A DNA stretch of 64,000 nt. Source: Bactericera cockerelli (taxonomy: Eukaryota > Arthropoda > Insecta > Hemiptera > Triozidae). This document shows positions 47,301-53,300 of the stretch, in pieces. Each line of letters starts with the position of its first letter. Within the stretch, counting starts at the first letter, position 1. A program made the translations under genes and the position numbers. The DNA lies in contig CM044966.1 in NCBI GenBank assembly GCA_024516035.1, positions 17,675,391 to 17,739,390 of the forward strand, in the 5' to 3' direction. The notes under the pieces are model-generated. The model was not told the DNA's origin and made no database searches. It was given only the letters and a program-made list of their open reading frames with translations.

Positions 47301-50300
47301 CACCTGAACAAATCCAGACACCTGATTGGCTGAGGCATGATACACTGTGATGTCTTCTAGATTCTGATTGGTTGAACAGAAACTCACCTGAACAAATCCA
47401 GACACCTGATTGGCTGAGGCATGGTACACTGTGATGTCCCCGTGTTTGCGTCCCCCATATTGTACCACCTGCCAGAAGTGTTCCAAGAAATTCGCACTGC
47501 CATTCTCCTGAAAACAATCATCACTATTTGTAATAGAGAGTAATAATTTAATAAAACTGTGGAATATAACCACCACTTACAAAGAATATTATTATGTTTT
47601 CTGTTTCTCAATTTTCTGTTTATACTGATTAAAATAAAGAGGTTAGTTGATGGCATGGATATTCAGAACAGAACTATTACCTGCTGATGAGAGCAAATAA
47701 GCTCGAAACAGCTGTCCAGGTATGTTCTAATATTCATGTATATACATCTAGTATTCTAATACAACTTCTCAATTTTCTGTTTATACTGATACTGATATAG
47801 TGATGTTCATTGTAAATTGAATACACTGCCAATTATGGACACAATACTTCCTCGTGATTGGTTCACATTGTATACACGTGACAATTTTGAGATTTTATAC
47901 TAAATCACTTGTACCTCCAAAACCACTTCATCGAAAACAGTTAGGCAGTTTCTGAGATTTGCGCGTTATAAGGAATATTTTTAACAGACAGATAGACACA
48001 AAACCAGAGTTGTTTGGGAGGTTATGAACGTCCGGAAATATGAAAAAATCGGAATCGGAGCAAAAAAATATTTTTTTTACAAAAACAAACTTCCGACTTC
48101 TAATATTAGAAATTCATCGGAAGTAAAATGAAAATAAAGTTTGATCAAATTGTTTATAAATACACTTAAAGAGTTGGAGAAAAGTTCAAGAGTCAGAAAA
48201 TTATTCTTTTCATCATCATAGGGTGACGTCATCGAGAACGATGGTAGCCAGACAGTGGAGGAATGACTCAGCACTTCTACCACTGTCTATACAAGGAGGC
48301 TAATAACTGACATGGGCCCCCAGAACCAAGTCAATACTGGTCTACTCCCTCTTTATAGTCCCCCAGCCAGACTGCTGGTCTACTCCCTGATTATAGTCCC
48401 CCAGCCCGACTGCTGGTCTACTCCCTTTTTATAGTCCCCCAGCCCGACTGCTGGTCTACTCCCTGTTTATAGTTGTTATTACCAGTTGTTATTGCTGGTC
48501 TACTCCCTGTTTAAAGTCCCCCAGCCCGACTACTCCCTGTTTATAGTTGTTATTGCTGGTCTACTCCCTGTTTATAGTCCCCCAGTCCGACTGCTGGTCT
48601 ACTCCCTGTTTATAGTGCCCCAGCCCGACTGCTGGTCTACTCCCTGTTTATAGTCCCCCAGCCAGACTGCTGGTCTACTCCCTGTTTATAGTACCCCAGC
48701 CAGACTGCTGGTCTACTCCCTGTTTATAGTCCCCCAGCCCGACTGCTGGTCTACTCCCTGTTTATAGTCCCCCAGCCAGACTTTTACTCGACTTTATTTT
48801 TTTACTCGTCTTTAATCAACCAGTTGTTATTACCTGTGCAAGACAATAGTGGCGCCTCATAGCATTCTCATGCTGAACCAGCATGTCGAACACTCCATCA
48901 GCTTTCTTGCCCTCTGGAATAGTCACTGCAGGAGCAAACCCTCGCAACCAGTTGGTTGAGAAACAAATTGGGCATTCCCATTGAGTTGTTGAGCTGGAAA
49001 TAAATATTAAGATTTATTATTATTTTTTTCTTTCAAGAATCAAACCAAATCAAATATATTTATTGAGACATATTGGTTATGTTATACACAATTTACATTA
49101 AACGTACATACTAACATTACAAAAAAAACATTAACATTAAGACAACTACCTAACATAAATTATAATTTAAGACTAGAAAAAAAGGCACAAGATTTAATCA
49201 CAGTAGAGCTTTTTGAGTTTAACTTTAGTGAAAGTAGACTGAGGTCCGAATTATGAAACAGGATTAGTTAATCTCAATGGACACTATGCCTTAACTTTCA
49301 CCTTGACAATAACTGTAGAGGTCATATATAAAGTGGGCTTTGTAGCTGTTTATTACCACTGTGGCGTAATGGAGCTGTAGCCAGCCTTGGTGGCGGAAAA
49401 TCTCGTTTTAAAATACCTATCGGTGTATCGGTCAGCTGATAAAATCTAAGGGTCAGCTTAGATTTACTAATTCTGTTTCATAATTCTACCCTAAGAGTTT
49501 TTCTAAATAATAATCAATCTTTTTTCAATTACTTATAACAAACGTTTTCTTTCTTTGGAAAATATCCTCATGGCTTACAATGCTACACGATTACTGCTAC
49601 AGCGACAAACATCAAACCTCTTGATTTTATACTCTTATGATTTATGATAACAAAGGAACCACATACTTTTGTGACGAGCTCACAATAGAAACTCACCTCG
49701 CGTGATTCGAATCAGTGCCGGAGGGTAGAGTTCCGCTGCAGGCAGCATGGGAGTAGACATCACAAGCAGAGCAGTGGCGTAGCTGAGACCGGGGCACATC
49801 TGTGAGACCACACGCCCGACAGCTGGGACTCTGGAACAAAGTAACAAAGAATAATAAAAACCAAACAGAGCGCGCGATTAGCTCAGTGGTTAAGCACTCG
49901 CTTGCCATGCGGAAGGTCCCGGGTTAGAACCCCCGCGCCGACAAAAATTTGTATTCATAATTTGGTTACAAATCTTTGTAAAGGATACCTTCCGGTGCGC
50001 TCGTGTTGACCCAGCACCTAAATGGGAAGTATTGTGTCACTTCTCGCCCATCAGAGGGGAGGCATCATACTACGGAATGGGCAGGCTGCAACACAGACCA
50101 CAAGTGTCTACAGTAGCTCCTGTTTCTTGGCTACGAAATAAAAAAGGCTGTGAAACACTCATCGTAAAAAAAAAAAATTAAAAAAAATCAAACATGGGTA
50201 GTCCGTCACCTTGGCTGAGCGGTAGCATGCTCGCCTTGCACTCCAGGTGACTTTGGTTCGAATTCCGGCAGTGTCGAATTTTTTTCGGCTCTGTACTTTG

Positions 50301-53300
50301 TCTGTCGGGGCCTACCCTAGCCTCATGCAGACAGTTGTGGTATTTGAGTGCGCAACGACCAGTGGCGACATTACGAGATTGATACAAAATACTTCCATAA
50401 TTTATTAATCCTTGAAATAGTCTCATTTTAAATGTATGAAAATTTGATGTCTGAAAATAATATTAAAAAAGCAAAATGTAAGTTGTTACTTGGATGGCTC
50501 ATTCCAGAAATCACTTGGATGGCTAATCCCGAAAGTAGCTACAACATGCAATAAATGACAAGGTAATGGACACACGTAATTACGTTTACAGGGGAAATGA
50601 TGATAAAGGTGATTGAAAAAAAACCTACATCAGAAGACAGTTCAGGCGAGTCGCTTTTGTCATCCTCGGTTCCATTCGTCGGTTCCGGGGCACTCAGCCT
50701 GCGCAGCATACTTCGCGTGCTACGAACACCTCCCGTGTCGGTCGACGCGTGTTTAGACTTCTGCACTCGACCCCCGTTTGATTTTCTCCGGCCTGGGAAG
50801 ACAGGAGAGAACAAAATAAATTAACACTTGTTTCTACTGTCTGTAGCCAGCCTCTGTGGCGTAATAGTTGTGACTACAGCCCGTAGTCCAGAGATCCCGA
50901 ATTCGATCCCCGGTTGGGGCAGACTTTTTGAAGAAAATATTCTGTTCCCTCCAACAGCTAGTTGTTGGGTTTCCAACAAATGAGAGGAGAAACCCTCGTT
51001 TAGAATGACTTCATTTTTACAAATTTGAAATTGCTTACTGAAAATAGGACACATTTTGAAACAAGTCAAAATTTGTTTATTTTCTAAGGACATACATACA
51101 AAGGTAGGTAACTATCTTACACTAGAAAACAATTGTGCATATTTTTATTTTTAATTTGGGCTTAATGTTGCTTTCAACTGCATGGTCACATCACGTTGGG
51201 GGTGTCATGGTGCATAATTGCATATTGATATCCATTGTAGCCATATAATGTACCAATATCCATACAATGTACAAATGTACATGTAGAACGATTTTTTTCT
51301 CTATTTTAAAGCAAGTTTATTGCAAATATTATACCTCCCGTCATCAATAAATGAGACTTTGTTTATACTGTGAGAGTTAAGGGACTCTTTAGACTCATAC
51401 TTCCAGGATAATCAGAATATTGTATTGTATTTTTTAAAAGTTATCATATTTGTGTTAATCACTTTCGTGATGTCACAACTACTCAAACTTGCTTTACTAA
51501 ATCTATGCTGAAACCAGGACTTGAACCACCGACCTCCAGGTTGCAAGTCCACCGCCTTATCAATTAAGCTACTGAGGTCGGTGAGTATTTTATTGTATTA
51601 AGACAATAAACAAACCTCTTGTTTTCTTGAAGTACGAGTCAACAGAAGGAGTCCCCCGTGTACCCTGTTTAATATGAATGGCTCGCTTCTGATACTGTTG
51701 AGAGATGAGCTTCAATTTTTCCAAGCGATTCCATCGATTAGATTTAAGAAGTGAATCCACAACTGCGGATGATGGTTGAATGGCAGTCGGAGGCTGCGGT
51801 GGATGGGATTTTCTTCTGTCCGACTTGACTGTAGGGGGTTTGGAGGTATGGATTGCTTTGAGTAGGTTGAAGTGGCGGGAGAGCGTAGCTGGAGAATTCA
51901 GATTCAAATCCTGGAAACAGTTTGTGTTTTCATTTGTTCTGACATTACATAATGACTTCATCAAATTTGAAAAAGTATGAAGAATTTTAAAATTCCTATA
52001 AATATTAAGAAATATTTTTAAAATTGTCAGTTTTAAGAGCATAATTTCAACAAACTACACATACACCATACACTACACACTGGACATGGTAGGAGCCCAG
52101 AACAATGTTTCTGGGCATCCAAAGGGTTCACCCCTATCAATCCTTCCACCACCATGACATCACACATGGATTCGGAAAGTAAGTATTTGTATAGTTTTCT
52201 CTTGTATTTTTTTATTTATTTTTTATGCAAATTAATGGGAATTGTCCATGTTTTTAATGCAGATTACCCATGTAAAAAAAAAATAATCATATATTTTCAC
52301 CTTGATTTTGGCCCTGGGTAAGGGATTGTAACTCTAACATAGTAACAAAGAATCCTGATTTCATGAAACAATTTGGACCAAAGGTATTTCATAAAATTGT
52401 TGTTCCATACAAAAGTTCACAAAATTCCATATTTTGATTTTTTTTGTTACATTTTTTTAACAAATGAAAATCTCTCATTTTTTTTTATAGTTCTACATTC
52501 CAGTTGTTTGAAGAAAACATTTATTTTTTTTTACATTTATTTTTGTGAGAACGTTAATATATAATTTAAGTTTCATATTTTTTTTTAGGAATCAGTGCAT
52601 ATTTGTTTCACAACCACATAAATATCAATAAGAAAAAATGTTTTTAACTATTTATAAAATATAAAAAATGCCTTCCAAATTTGAGGAACAAGGCACTGTG
52701 CCCATCACAGCTGCTGCATTTCCTCTCATAATTATAACCAAGGTAACTCATATTTTGATTTTGGATGCCTAATAATGTGAATAATTGACATTTGATAAAA
52801 ATCAAGGACCTACATAAGTGTGACCAAGTGAAACTTTTTAAGAGTACCATTTTTTTAAAAATTAATAGGTATTCATGTGGATTTTTTATAAAATGCCTTT
52901 TGCTTTCAAAAAATAACTGTGTTGCTCTTTGACATAGAAATAGACCTTGACTGACTAAGGGTTTTGTTTTGGAACGACCCAACTTTTCCACCTGGTTACA
53001 ACAACAAAAGCCAGAAGTAAAAACTTTTTAAATATCCACTTTGTTTTATATTAAATTTCTTTAAAAGTTCCACAGTACATAATAATAATACAAAATCTTA
53101 TAAGGACAAAGCTTTATAAGTAAAGCTATTAAGCCCAGAACCATGAAATAGTTAAAGTACGTACCTTGTTGTCAGAGTACAGAAAAGCTTGAAACTTGTC
53201 CAAGTATTTCTCTACAATTTCCTTCAGTTTCTCTTGAAAATCAGCATTAATTCCTAGAGTGGAACAAGTTTCTCTTAACTGCTCATTCTTGTCTGTCAAT

